Shown: piece after piece, positions 1 to 8,745 of the stretch
Layout of the letters: each line of letters begins with the position of its first letter
How positions within the stretch are numbered: the first letter of the stretch is position 1
Source: Symmachiella macrocystis
GTDB lineage: Bacteria; Planctomycetota; Planctomycetia; Planctomycetales; Planctomycetaceae
Reading direction: 5' to 3'
NCBI RefSeq assembly: GCF_007860075.1
Contig: NZ_SJPP01000001.1
Coordinates: forward strand, 2,335,980-2,399,979
DNA: 64,000 nucleotides
Program-made: the position numbers and the translations under genes
Notes under the pieces: model-generated
What the model was told of the DNA's origin: nothing
Databases searched by the model: none
Seen by the model: only the letters and a program-made list of their open reading frames with translations

Positions 1-2124
1 GTTGCCTCCGACAAGCTAGGCGCCGGTACCGTGGCTGCGTTCCCCGAAGGGCTGCTCCATGCCGATGGCCACACGCTGCGGGCGCTCAAGCCGGTAGAAA
101 CCACCGAACCGGATCGTCGCGGTAAACCGCAAACGAAAATGACGCACAAAGAATTGTGGAAGGCGGAGAAGATTCCCGGCGGGACGTCATTGATCGTTGC
201 CGGTGAGACCATTGTTTCCGGTGCCAGTGACAGCGTCGCCACCTTTGGACTCACGGACCGAGAACAACAATGGACGGCGCAGGTCGACGGCAAGCCGTAC
301 GGATTGGCAGTCGCCGAGGGGCGTTTGTACGTCAGCACCGATCAAGGCACGATCTATAGTTTCGCCGCAGCCAGTCCCGATGAAACAAAAACGGTAAAGA
401 TCGAACCACAAGAAACTGCCGCCGATGAATTGGTTGCCAAAGCAGCAGAAGAGATTATCAAAACGACCGGCGTATCGGCCGGGTATTGCGTTGATTTTGG
501 TTGCGGCGATGGACGGTTGGCGTTGGAATTGGCCAAGCAAACCGACTTAACCATCTTTGCGGTCGATTCCGATCCCGCGAACGTCGCCGCTGCCCGTCAG
601 CTCATCAATGACGCCGGACTGTACGGCACACGGGTCACCGTACATCAACGCGATCTCGCGGCGACGACCTATCCCAAGTATTTCGCGAACCTGATCGTCT
701 CAGGGCGTTCCGTGGCTGGCGAGGAGATCGCCGAGGGCCAAGAAGAAATCGCTCGGTTGCAGCGGCCCTATGGCGGTATGATTTGTCTGGGTACTCCGGG
801 AGAAATGTCCGTGAAAACACGCGGCGCACTCGCCGATGCGGGGCAGTGGACGCATCAGTATTCGAACCCGGCCAACACCTGTAGCAGTGTTGATACGATC
901 AAAGGTCCGCTCAGCATCCTGTGGTTCCGCGACGTCGCGCTGGAGATGCCGCAGCGTCACGGTCGGGGACATGCACCGCTGTTCCATCAGGGGCGGCTGT
1001 TTGTCGAAGGAATGGATGCGCTCCGCGCGGTCGATGCCTACAACGGACGCACGCTGTGGGAGTATGCATTGCCTGGCGTGCAGCGAGCCCACGACGCCGA
1101 CCACCTGATGGGCACCGCCGGCACGGGGAGTAATTTCTGTGCTGCTGGAGACAGTGTGTTCGTCCGCTGGGACGATACTTGTGTGCGACTCGACGCAGCG
1201 ACCGGGAAAGTGCTGACGCGTTACGAAGCCCCGCAATCGCCCGAGGGCAAAAAAGGGAAGTGGGGCTACATTGCCTGCGAGGATGGCATTCTGTTCGGGT
1301 CGGTGGTCAATGAGGACCACATTGTGCGACATTCCTGGAAGCCGGCCGACATGAGCGAACTCTTCACCGAGTCAAAAACGCTGTTCGCCTTCGACGTCGA
1401 GAGTGGTGAAAAGCTGTGGCAATACGATGCGCAGGAATCGATTCGCAACAACGCGATTGCTATCGGCGACGGTCAGGTCTTTTTGATCGACCGCGCCTTA
1501 GCTCCCGGCGACCGGTTGGATCAAGCGGAGAAACGCCGCGGCAAGAAGGATTTGAAATCGGACGAGCACCCGACCGGTGAATTGGTGATTTTGAATGCTC
1601 GCAGCGGCAAAATCAAAATGAAAAACGACAAGGACATTTTCGGAACGGTCCTAGTTTTCAGCGAAGCAAACGACATGCTGCTCATGAGCTACCAACCGAC
1701 GCGATTTCGTCTGCCGTCGGAGGTAGGAGGCCGCATCGCAGTGTTTCGTGCCTCGGAAGGGTATCGCGTGTGGGACAAACCGATGAAGTATGTCACCCGC
1801 CCGCTCATCACTGACCGCACCATCTATACCCAAGGCGGCGCCTGGGACCTGCTGACGGGGGAAACGCAGCCCTTTGAATTCAAACGTTCCTACGGTTGCG
1901 GACAATTGGCCGCTGGGAAAAACATGTTATTGTTCCGCTCGGCGACGTTGGGGTATTTGGATTTGTCACGGCCCGAAGGACGCGAGGACTTTGGCGGGAT
2001 TCGCCCCGGCTGCTGGATCAATGCATTGCCGGTCGGCGGGTTGGTTCTGCTGCCCGATGCCTCAGCCGGTTGCCGCTGCAGCTACCAAAACCGCGCCTGG
2101 GTGGCATTTCAAGGCAGCGAATGA
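1..2124 (+). CDS. PQQ-like beta-propeller protein with internal SAM methyltransferase domain (5' partial)
   Basis: The reading frame is open from base 1, so the gene starts left of the window; the GTG at 31 is only the first internal start codon. About 707 residues are visible. Short Trp/Gly-rich propeller blades come first, then a class I SAM-dependent methyltransferase module at about visible residues 135-245, with the SAM-binding loop VDFGCGDGRLAL and an acidic ribose-binding strand end AVDSDP. PQQ-like blades resume to the C-terminus (for example ESGEKLWQYDAQ and DAYNGRTLWEYALPG). PQQ-like propellers of this type are usually periplasmic or extracytoplasmic, whereas a methyltransferase needs cytosolic SAM, so the location is unclear. 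The substrate cannot be told. Domain calls are firm; the combined function is unknown. Confidence 0.85.
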   Translation, partial: VASDKLGAGTVAAFPEGLLHADGHTLRALKPVETTEPDRRGKPQTKMTHKELWKAEKIPGGTSLIVAGETIVSGASDSVATFGLTDREQQWTAQVDGKPYGLAVAEGRLYVSTDQGTIYSFAAASPDETKTVKIEPQETAADELVAKAAEEIIKTTGVSAGYCVDFGCGDGRLALELAKQTDLTIFAVDSDPANVAAARQLINDAGLYGTRVTVHQRDLAATTYPKYFANLIVSGRSVAGEEIAEGQEEIARLQRPYGGMICLGTPGEMSVKTRGALADAGQWTHQYSNPANTCSSVDTIKGPLSILWFRDVALEMPQRHGRGHAPLFHQGRLFVEGMDALRAVDAYNGRTLWEYALPGVQRAHDADHLMGTAGTGSNFCAAGDSVFVRWDDTCVRLDAATGKVLTRYEAPQSPEGKKGKWGYIACEDGILFGSVVNEDHIVRHSWKPADMSELFTESKTLFAFDVESGEKLWQYDAQESIRNNAIAIGDGQVFLIDRALAPGDRLDQAEKRRGKKDLKSDEHPTGELVILNARSGKIKMKNDKDIFGTVLVFSEANDMLLMSYQPTRFRLPSEVGGRIAVFRASEGYRVWDKPMKYVTRPLITDRTIYTQGGAWDLLTGETQPFEFKRSYGCGQLAAGKNMLLFRSATLGYLDLSRPEGREDFGGIRPGCWINALPVGGLVLLPDASAGCRCSYQNRAWVAFQGSE

Positions 2125-2135
2125 TTCGCGGAAAA

Positions 2136-2230
2136 CCAGTTTCAAAAACCGGTTGCGCTTGTTGCGGAAACTAGTCATTTCGTCTCCGCGTGACGCGTCA
2201 GACGGTTTTGAAACGACCTGTAGAAAACAG
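2136..2230. repeat. Dispersed intergenic palindromic repeat, family A, copy 1
   Basis: About 95 bases between the propeller gene and the ROK gene start with CCAGTTTCAAAAACCGGTT and end near ACGGTTTTGAAACGACCTG, so the ends form an imperfect inverted repeat. A related element lies at 42403-42498, beginning CCAGTTTCAAAACCCG and ending GGGTTTTAAAGCGACTTG, with the internal GCTTG, GAAAC and GTCTC blocks in the same order. It is non-coding in both places. It could be a structured RNA, a miniature mobile element or a 3' end element. Confidence 0.55.
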
Positions 2231-2257
2231 TCCGGCGCGACGGGTGGGGAATCGAAC

Positions 2258-3313
2258 ATGACGGACAAACGGGCCTACGCGCTGGGTGTGGAAATCGGTG
2301 GCACAAAGCTGCAAATCGGCTTGGGGACTTTGGACTCCGAGACGATCGAACAGTTGTGGCGCGCTGATATCGATGCGACGCAAGGCGCTGAACGTATCCG
2401 CGCGCAGATCGCACAAGGCGTTGATGAATTACTCAAGCCGCGCGGCTTGCAACATGGCGACGTCGCCGGCATGGGCATCGGATTTGGCGGGCCGGTTGAT
2501 GCGGATCGCGGATGTACGATGACCAGCCACCAAGTCGCCGGTTGGGATGATTTTCCGATCGTCGATTGGGCAGCGGAGACGCTGGGAATTCCGGGGATTT
2601 TGCAAAACGACGCCGACACCGCCGCGCTGGCCGAAGCGCATTACGGCGCCGGCCGGGGATTCGATACGGTGTTTTATATCACCGTCGGATCGGGGATTGG
2701 CGGCGGTTTGATTCTGGGTGGCCAGGTTTATCGCGGGAGTGGTCGCGGCGCGGCTGAGATCGGACACCTGAGGCCCGGCAACGTTCCCGGGCACCTGCCC
2801 TACCCCGGCACCACGGTCGAACAAATCGCCTCGGGTTTCGGCATCACACAGCGCGCACGACAAGCAATTGCCGATCAAACAGCAGCCGCCTCCTTCGCCG
2901 CCGCTCACCGCACCGCCGCTGCGCCGGAGATGATTGCCCAGGCCGAACCGTCCGCGCCGGCCGGTCGTCTCTTGGAATTGACCGGGAATGATCCAGAGAA
3001 AATCACGACCAAACACATCGCCACAGCTGCGGCGGTGGGAGATCCGTTTTGCCGGGGACTGCTCAACGACGCGACCGACACTTTGGGCTGGGCGATCGCA
3101 CAGGTCGTGACGTTGGTCAATCCCGCCCGGATCGTAATCGGCGGGGGCGTCTCCCTGATGGGGGACACATTGTTTTTTGAACCGGTCGGTGCCGCATATC
3201 GCAAACATGTCTTTGCACCGTTTGCCGACGTCGCACAGATCGTCCCCGCGGCACTGGGTGAAGAAGTCGTGATTCACGGAGCACTGGCCTTAGCCCGCGA
3301 TACGTTTGCCTGA
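2258..3313 (+). CDS. ROK family sugar kinase-like protein (glucokinase/NagC group)
   Basis: The 351-residue product carries the N-terminal phosphate loop GVEIGGTKLQIGL, the catalytic Asp region LQNDADTAALAE, the second ATP-site motif ITVGSGIGGG and the ROK signature AAEIGH. The open frame runs upstream to 1874, but the ATG at 2258 is chosen because it follows GGGTGGGGA at good spacing and starts the domain directly. ROK proteins phosphorylate glucose, N-acetyl sugars or similar, or act as repressors; no DNA-binding domain precedes this one, so an enzyme is more likely. The usual CxCGxxGC zinc motif after the GH signature is missing; the region reads HLPYPGTTVEQIASG with no cysteines. The sugar cannot be predicted. 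Confidence 0.88.
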   Translation: MTDKRAYALGVEIGGTKLQIGLGTLDSETIEQLWRADIDATQGAERIRAQIAQGVDELLKPRGLQHGDVAGMGIGFGGPVDADRGCTMTSHQVAGWDDFPIVDWAAETLGIPGILQNDADTAALAEAHYGAGRGFDTVFYITVGSGIGGGLILGGQVYRGSGRGAAEIGHLRPGNVPGHLPYPGTTVEQIASGFGITQRARQAIADQTAAASFAAAHRTAAAPEMIAQAEPSAPAGRLLELTGNDPEKITTKHIATAAAVGDPFCRGLLNDATDTLGWAIAQVVTLVNPARIVIGGGVSLMGDTLFFEPVGAAYRKHVFAPFADVAQIVPAALGEEVVIHGALALARDTFA

Positions 3314-3383
3314 AGCGCTACGCAGTCCGTTACAGCATCGACATGGCTCGCTCCGGGAACCGTCTCAACAAGATGTTGGGTGC

Positions 3384-3411
3384 CACTGCTGGCTTGCCCA
3401 GCAGTGTTTTT
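3384..3411 (+). terminator. Rho-independent terminator after the ROK gene
   Basis: A 9-bp perfect stem CACTGCTGG / CCAGCAGTG with a 5-base loop is followed at once by five T residues. It lies 70 bases after the ROK stop and before surE. The sequence also belongs to the GGGTGCCACTG palindromic repeat family seen at 9921, 15370 and 24606, so a repeat copy may have been adopted as a terminator. Confidence 0.6.
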
Positions 3412-3500
3412 ATCGCACTCAAGATTTACACTATTGAGCGAACCTGCAACTGCTCTGTTCTACAATTTCGATGAATTGCTATTTCATGAAGCCAACACCG

Positions 3501-4199
3501 ATGAAACTTCTGCTGACCAACGACGACGGAATCCATGCCGACGGGTTGGCGGCGCTGGAGCGGGCAGTTCATGGGTGGGGCACAGCCACGGTCGTTGCGC
3601 CGAACGAGCCTTACTCCGGTTGCGGGCATACCGTGAATGTCTTTCGGCCGCTGTTAATGACCGAAGTCGCCGCCGGGCGACTGGCGCTCGACGGTTCACC
3701 GGCCGATTGCACGCGGATCGGCGCCACGCAAATTCTGCCCGATGCGACGTGGGTGCTGTCAGGCATCAACGAGGGCGGAAACCTAGGCATTGACGTGTAT
3801 ATGTCCGGCACCGTTGCCGCTGTCCGCGAAGCGGCATTGTTAGGCAAACCGGGCATCGCCTTTTCGCAGTATCATCGGGGCATCGTAGAAATCGATTGGG
3901 CAGTCGCCGAAGTGATGGCCCGCCGCGTCCTGGAGTTACTCGCTCCTCAACCGCTGCCACCGGGCGCTTATTGGAACGTCAACTTCCCCGCACTCGACGA
4001 TGAGTCCACAGCGGAGCCGGAAATCGTCTTTTGCCCTTTGGACACCAGTCCCCATCGGCTGGAGTACGATTGCCGGGAGGGGAGCTATCACTACGTCGGC
4101 AGCTATCACGATCGTCCGCGACAACGGGGGCACGATATCGACGTCTGTTTCTCCGGCCAAATCGCTGTCACGAAGGTGGTGCTCGAAGGGGGCGAATAA
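3501..4199 (+). CDS. surE: 5'-nucleotidase SurE
   Basis: The product is 232 residues long, within the usual 230-270 range. It starts MKLLLTNDDGIHADGL, with the paired metal-binding aspartates D8 and D9 typical of SurE. The conserved block SGINEGGNLGID, followed by YMSGTVAAVREAALLGKPGIAFS, matches the SurE active-site loop and dimer core. SurE removes phosphate from nucleoside monophosphates in the cytoplasm, with a divalent metal, and is linked to stationary-phase survival. Two in-frame ATGs lie upstream (3471 and 3486), but the start at 3501 fits the family N-terminus exactly. It is separated from the ROK gene by a terminator, so it is probably transcribed alone. Confidence 0.95.
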   Translation: MKLLLTNDDGIHADGLAALERAVHGWGTATVVAPNEPYSGCGHTVNVFRPLLMTEVAAGRLALDGSPADCTRIGATQILPDATWVLSGINEGGNLGIDVYMSGTVAAVREAALLGKPGIAFSQYHRGIVEIDWAVAEVMARRVLELLAPQPLPPGAYWNVNFPALDDESTAEPEIVFCPLDTSPHRLEYDCREGSYHYVGSYHDRPRQRGHDIDVCFSGQIAVTKVVLEGGE

Positions 4200-4240
4200 C
4201 CTATGGCTATTATGGTAGCCGGCTGTCCTGGGGCAGTAAT

Positions 4241-4407
4241 CATCGGGTGGCAGCGATTGCCAACGGCAATCGGTGTGCCGTAGGCACAAGACGCAGCAAT
4301 TTCAGCGGTCTCTGCCAATGAGACTCTGCTCGTTTTAGTGCGCGGAAATTGCGGCTTCTTGCGGGCTGCGCCCGCCCCGATGTCTGCGCCATCGCGGCTA
4401 CCCTGGA
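4241..4407. repeat. Dispersed intergenic repeat, family B, copy 1
   Basis: About 167 bases are closely similar to 37181-37346. Both begin CGGGTGGCAGCGATTGCC, contain CGGTGTGCCGTAGGCAC, and end with GCGGGCTGCGCCCGCCCCGATGT in pieces followed by CGGCTACCCTG. The GCGGGCTGCGCCCGC core is a small hairpin. A shorter copy of the 3' third is at 9989-10051. It fills most of the gap between surE and the oxidoreductase gene, and no coding frame is conserved across copies. Confidence 0.75.
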
Positions 4408-4475
4408 TACTTAGAGATTTACTGCGTCTATGCGTGCAACTTTTTTCCGCGTACCCTCCCCCGTTCCGGGCTTTA

Positions 4476-5783
4476 TCAAGCGTCCAGCTCAAATCCTGTG
4501 CGGCGGTCGCGTGATAGCCAGCGATTTGCTTCTTCGTCGTCGACGAATAACTCGGCTTGCGGGTCCCATTGCAGCTTGCGGCCCAGACGCATGGCGATGT
4601 TGCCGAGATGACAAACGCTCACGCTGCGGTGTTGGCTGGCGACGTCGGAAATGGGGGCTTCACGGGTGACCACACAATCGAAAAAATTGCCCATGTGATT
4701 GATGATCGCATCCAATTTGCCGGCGCGTTCCGGGCGGTCCAAATTGTCATGGCCGTACAAGGCAAAATCACCACGGTTCAGCGGCTTGGTTTTCAAATCT
4801 TCGACCGGTTTTCCCGACACGGTCCCGCGATTAACAAAGATCCGGCCTTCGTCCCCTTCAAACATCACGCCGTTACGACCATTGTCGGCGACGACCAGTT
4901 CGACACCGTCGTTGTAGCGATACGCCGCGTGATAGTTGGTTGCCACGTTGTAGCCGTTCTCGAGGTGGGGGAAATCGGCGGTCCCTTCAATCTGCACCGG
5001 CCCGCTGTGTTGTTGGCCCATGCCCCATTGGGCGATGTCGAGATGATGCGCGCCCCAGTCGGTCATCTGCCCGCCGGAATATTCATACCACCAGCGAAAC
5101 GTGTAATGGCTTCGCTCTTTGTTATACGGAACATCAGGGGTCGGGCCTTGCCATAGATCCCAATTGAAATGCGCCGGTGGTTCCGTCACGGCAAACGGCC
5201 CGCCCACGACATTTTTGCCGAGCACAATCGACACCCGCCGCAACTTGCCGATCCGTCCTTGCTGGACTAACTCGCAGGCCAAACGGAACCGCGAATCGCT
5301 GCGTTGCCACGTTCCGACCTGCACCACCGCACCGGTTTCTTTGACCGCTTTGAGGATCGCTTGGCCTTCGTCGATCGTCAATGTGAGTGGCTTTTCGCAA
5401 TAGACATCTTTGCCCGCACGGCAAGCATCGATCAGCATCGACGCATGCCAATGATCCGGCGCGCCGATCGTGACAACGTCAATGTCGTCACGCGACAGCA
5501 AGTCGCGATAGTTTTCATAGATGTCCGCTTTACCGCCGAACTCGGCCTGGGCCTTGTCGGCGATTTCGCGATCAACATCGGCGATAGCCACAATATCGCC
5601 ATGCTCCGCCGCTTTGCGGGCAATCACCGAACCTTGATAGCGCATCCCAATCGATCCGATGCGAGCCCGTTCATTGGGCGATCGCGGTTTGGTTTCTGCC
5701 CCGGTGGTGAAGGTATAGGGGATTAGGATCCCGGTGCCCAGTGCAGCGGAAGTTCGTAAAAAGTCGCGGCGTGTAGTCGTCAT
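4476..5783 (-). CDS. Gfo/Idh/MocA family oxidoreductase with Tat signal
   Basis: The 435-residue product begins with a twin-arginine signal, TTRRDFLRTSAALG, so it is probably folded with its cofactor in the cytoplasm and exported. The NAD(P)-binding Rossmann fold follows (RIGSIGMRYQGSVIA, then VAIADVD), and then the family motif CEKPLTL at about residues 129-135. The C-terminal half is the usual substrate domain, with a GAHHLDIAQWGMG segment typical of planctomycete and Bacteroidetes members. The start at 5783 is preferred over the longer open frame to 5882 because the Tat motif lies at the right distance. Family members oxidise or reduce sugars and sugar derivatives; the substrate here is unknown. 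Confidence 0.9.
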   Translation of the reverse strand: MTTTRRDFLRTSAALGTGILIPYTFTTGAETKPRSPNERARIGSIGMRYQGSVIARKAAEHGDIVAIADVDREIADKAQAEFGGKADIYENYRDLLSRDDIDVVTIGAPDHWHASMLIDACRAGKDVYCEKPLTLTIDEGQAILKAVKETGAVVQVGTWQRSDSRFRLACELVQQGRIGKLRRVSIVLGKNVVGGPFAVTEPPAHFNWDLWQGPTPDVPYNKERSHYTFRWWYEYSGGQMTDWGAHHLDIAQWGMGQQHSGPVQIEGTADFPHLENGYNVATNYHAAYRYNDGVELVVADNGRNGVMFEGDEGRIFVNRGTVSGKPVEDLKTKPLNRGDFALYGHDNLDRPERAGKLDAIINHMGNFFDCVVTREAPISDVASQHRSVSVCHLGNIAMRLGRKLQWDPQAELFVDDEEANRWLSRDRRTGFELDA

Positions 5784-5959
5784 CAACCGGTCCTGTGAAT
5801 TGAGCAGATCGAGGCAAACTGTTGCAGAGATGTTTACGCCATGATAGCACAATTCGGGCGAGAAATTCACCGGAGACCCCATGAAACGGCGGCGTGCTGC
5901 GCGTTAGCTTTTTGGCAAAGTTGCGCTGATCTTGAAGGCGAACATCCCACGTGGCTTGC

Positions 5960-6066
5960 CCCTCACCCCGGCCCTCTCCCAGAGGGAGAGGGAGTAAGCG
6001 CCGTTGCGCGGAATCACCGTCATCAATTCCCCCCTCTCCCTCTGGGAGAGGGGTCGGGGGTGAGGG
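5960..6066. repeat. Long inverted repeat of the CCCTCACCCCGGCCCTC type
   Basis: Two arms of about 35 bases face each other across roughly 35 bases: the left begins CCCTCACCCCGGCCCTCTCC, and the right ends GAGGGTCTT after a nearly complementary run. Each arm holds its own smaller palindrome CTCTCCC-AGAGGGAGAG. This unit fills much of the 335-base gap 5784-6118 between two minus-strand genes. Similar elements are known between genes in many bacterial genomes. Open frames through it are produced by the repeat and are not genes. Confidence 0.75.
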
Positions 6067-6118
6067 TCTTCGCACAACAGTTCGCGCTCCTGTGCCTCTT
6101 CGATTCCCCGGAAGCAAC

Positions 6119-6952
6119 TCACACGTTATTCAATACCGTCTGCCGGTCGAACGATTTTTCAGCAGACTCCTCAGCGGCAAAGGAACCGACGATGTCGGCT
6201 GTCACGGCCACTGCTCCGGCTGACATGGCGGCGAGCAGGCTCATGTCGCACAGGCGATTCAGCTCGCGCGGCACGCCGCCGCTCAATGCGTGCAGACGGT
6301 CTAATGCCGAATCGGTGAACAACGGATCGCGACGCCCTGCTCTGCTCAATAAGCTGATCACGTAATCGCGCGATTCATCGTTACTGAACGGCGGTGCTTG
6401 AATCGTGAGGTCGATCAGGTGTCGGAACAGGTCGCAACTTTCCTGGAGGGCTTTTTCTCGGACGGCCACTACCATGGTTGTCCAGGTGGGTGTTTGCGTA
6501 TTGAGGTGGACCAAGCGGGCGATCGCTTTTTGACACTCACGATCGGCCCACTCAAAGTGATCGAATACCAAAACGGTTTGTACGTGGGCCAGTTGGTTGC
6601 CGAGCAACACTTCTTCGATTTTGCGCCAAAGTGTCCTGGGGGGATCATCGGGTCGCGGGCTGAGTCGTAATCCAGCAGCGAGTTCCCAAACGACTTCCTC
6701 CCCCGAGCGACCGGCCACGTTGACGTGAACCACCTGGCCTTGGGCACGTTGCACGGCGCGTTTTAAGACGGCCAGCAACATCGACTTGCCGGTTCCCGCT
6801 TCTCCCACCAGCACGCCCAGACGGCGATGTTGTTCGACGATGAATAACAACCGGGCGACCGCCTCTTCGTGAGAGGGTCCTTCATAGAACCAACGTTGGT
6901 CGATGGTCGATTGAAAAGGGATGTCTACGAGACCCCAGTGTTGGGCGTACAT
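6119..6952 (-). CDS. ExeA-like AAA+ ATPase
   Basis: The 277-residue protein begins MYAQHWGLVDIPF, the N-terminal signature of the ExeA / general secretion ATPase group. Walker A is GEAGTGKSM at about residues 50-58, Walker B is TVLVFDHFEWAD near 127-137, and the C-terminal part has the ALSGGVPRELNRLCD sensor-2 block. Family members act in secretion, in septal or envelope assembly, or with transposition (TniB-like). There is no C-terminal peptidoglycan-binding domain or membrane segment, and no exeB/gsp or transposase gene nearby, so the partner is unknown. The gene stands alone between a repeat-filled gap and a divergent YchF-like gene. Confidence 0.85.
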   Translation of the reverse strand: MYAQHWGLVDIPFQSTIDQRWFYEGPSHEEAVARLLFIVEQHRRLGVLVGEAGTGKSMLLAVLKRAVQRAQGQVVHVNVAGRSGEEVVWELAAGLRLSPRPDDPPRTLWRKIEEVLLGNQLAHVQTVLVFDHFEWADRECQKAIARLVHLNTQTPTWTTMVVAVREKALQESCDLFRHLIDLTIQAPPFSNDESRDYVISLLSRAGRRDPLFTDSALDRLHALSGGVPRELNRLCDMSLLAAMSAGAVAVTADIVGSFAAEESAEKSFDRQTVLNNV

Positions 6953-7237
6953 GTCGGCAGGCTTTCTTGTGCGGTTTTAAGACGGGGAGTCCGGCGACAG
7001 TTTTCGCGCGCGTCTCAATCGATACAATCGGCATGCGTCGTTCCCCGGCATGACTCCCAGCGGTCAAAAAACGCGCGATCCGTGGCGAAAACGGTTTCAC
7101 AGTCTCTAGAGGCGATCGCTTTACCGGTGGCGGCTGCCCAACTACACTAGCGCGCCCCTGCCTCACACCCCGACCGGCGCGGTGCGAAAAGCAGTATTGG
7201 TGTACTGAGAACGCAAACAAACGACCAGGAACGCGTG

Positions 7238-8269
7238 ATGAAAATCGGACTCGTGGGCTATCAAGCTGGCGGAAAAAGCAGCATCTTTGAATTGCTGACC
7301 GGAACTGCCCCCGATATCTCCAAAGCGCACACCGGACAACTCGGCACCGCCACGGTTCCCGATCAGCGTTTTGATGATTTGGTTGCCCTGTTCAATCCCA
7401 AGAAAATCTCACCCGCGAAGATCGAACTGTTCGATACCCCCGGTTTGAGCCGCGACCAAGGAGAAGGGAACGCGCAACGGATGTCGGTGCTGCGGGAAGC
7501 CAACGTGTTGATCCAAGTCATCGGCGCTTATGCCGGAGCGGATCCGCTCAGCGATGCACAATCCTTCGAAGAGGAATTGGTGCTGGCCGACATGCAGATC
7601 ATCAGCAATCGCGTCGCCCGGCTGCGAGAAAACATCAAAAAGCCCCGCCCCGACCGCGACGAACTGCAGACGGAGTTGGAATTCTTAGAGCCGATCGAAG
7701 TCTTGCTCAACGAGGGGCAATCGCTCCGCAGCCAGGAATTCTCCGACGAGCAGGAAAAGCATACCAAGTCCTTCTCGCTGCTGACGCGCAAGCCGCTGTT
7801 GGTCCTGATCAACACCGCTGAGGCGGATTTCGATCCTGACAAGCTGGCTGCCATCGAAGCATTGGGACACCCGGTCATTGCCGCTCCGGCTGGTTTGGAG
7901 CTGGACGTGCAACAACTCGACGAAGCCGATCGCGCCGAGTTTGCCGCCGAGTTGGGACTGGGCGAACCGTGTCGCAAACAACTGTTGCGAGCGATTTTCG
8001 AGATCACTGAGCAGATCACGTTTTTCACTTCCGACGAAAAAGAGGTCCGGGCCTGGCTGTTGCGGCGGGGCGAATCTGCCGTCGAAGCGGCCGGTACGAT
8101 TCACACCGACTTGGCACGGGGCTTTATCCGAGCGGAAATCATGGCGGTGGCGGATCTGTTGCGGCTCGGTTCCGAACGCGAAGTCAAAGCGGCCGGCCTG
8201 CATCAGTTGGTCGGCAAGGAGTACATCATGCGCGATGGCGACGAAATCCTGGTGCGGTTCAATGTCTAG
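7238..8269 (+). CDS. YchF/OLA1-like translation-associated P-loop NTPase
   Basis: The 343-residue protein has P-loop GYQAGGKSS (residues 7-15), G3 motif DTPG (66-69), and NTAE (192-195) in place of the NKxD guanine-specificity motif. NxxE is the hallmark of the YchF/OLA1 group, which prefers ATP. The C-terminal 80 residues match the YchF TGS-like DUF933 domain: FFTSDEKEVRAWLL, IHTDLARGFIRAE and GKEYIMRDGDEILVRFNV. It is slightly shorter than typical YchF (about 363) and its P-loop differs from the usual GLPNVGKST, so it may be a divergent paralog. The ATG at 7238 is preferred over an adjacent GTG because CCAGGA lies 7 bases upstream. Confidence 0.88.
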   Translation: MKIGLVGYQAGGKSSIFELLTGTAPDISKAHTGQLGTATVPDQRFDDLVALFNPKKISPAKIELFDTPGLSRDQGEGNAQRMSVLREANVLIQVIGAYAGADPLSDAQSFEEELVLADMQIISNRVARLRENIKKPRPDRDELQTELEFLEPIEVLLNEGQSLRSQEFSDEQEKHTKSFSLLTRKPLLVLINTAEADFDPDKLAAIEALGHPVIAAPAGLELDVQQLDEADRAEFAAELGLGEPCRKQLLRAIFEITEQITFFTSDEKEVRAWLLRRGESAVEAAGTIHTDLARGFIRAEIMAVADLLRLGSEREVKAAGLHQLVGKEYIMRDGDEILVRFNV

Positions 8270-8745
8270 CGAAGCGGGGGAAAACAGAGTCGGGCATGGC
8301 CAAACGGGTTGATCAGCGACGCGGCGGCGACGATTTGTTATGATATGTTCGGTAGCGCACCGTTGGCTGGACAGTTGTGAATTGGCGTTTTCTGCGGCCT
8401 TTAGGTTACCGACTTGTATCGGAACCAACATTGAGTTTTTAGTCCATTACCCCAGTATTGGTAAGGCAGCAAGAGGCGATGAGAACCGCGCAAAAAAATA
8501 GCTCCTCGATCCAAAAATGGCGGATGAGGAGCGAATAAACGTCTCAAGTATGTATCTGGGCAAAAATAGAGGGATATGACAGGAGCGCCAGATATGAAAT
8601 TCCGTTTTCGTCACAAAGCGCGACTTTGGCAAAATATGCCGAATCGCCCTTCGTGGTGCACAGTAAAACTGATGAAACAGTAATAATCAAGGGTTACTAC
8701 CCATTTTTTTTGATTTTCCTTAAAAATTCTCTTCGGGAGCCTCAG
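8270..8745. other. Gene-free gap with one strong hairpin
   Basis: No credible gene lies in these 476 bases. A hairpin at 8501-8532 pairs GCTCCTC and ATCC with GGAT and GAGGAGC (11 pairs, one bulged G, 9-base loop). No T run follows, so it is not a classical terminator. It is upstream of ispG and could be a 5' leader structure. The bases just before ispG (8700-8730) are AT-rich. Confidence 0.4.

Noticed and set aside
2429-3277. 282-residue open frame on the minus strand
   Set aside because: It lies antisense within the ROK gene; its length is a by-product of high GC and codon bias, and it has no recognisable domain or start signal.
5950-6070. Possible CRISPR or transposon end
   Set aside because: There is one inverted pair only, with no spacers and no repeat series; it matches a common intergenic palindrome type.
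5841-6365. 174-residue open frame on the plus strand
   Set aside because: It runs through the CCCTCACCCC inverted repeat and the antisense of the ExeA-like gene; no independent coding support.
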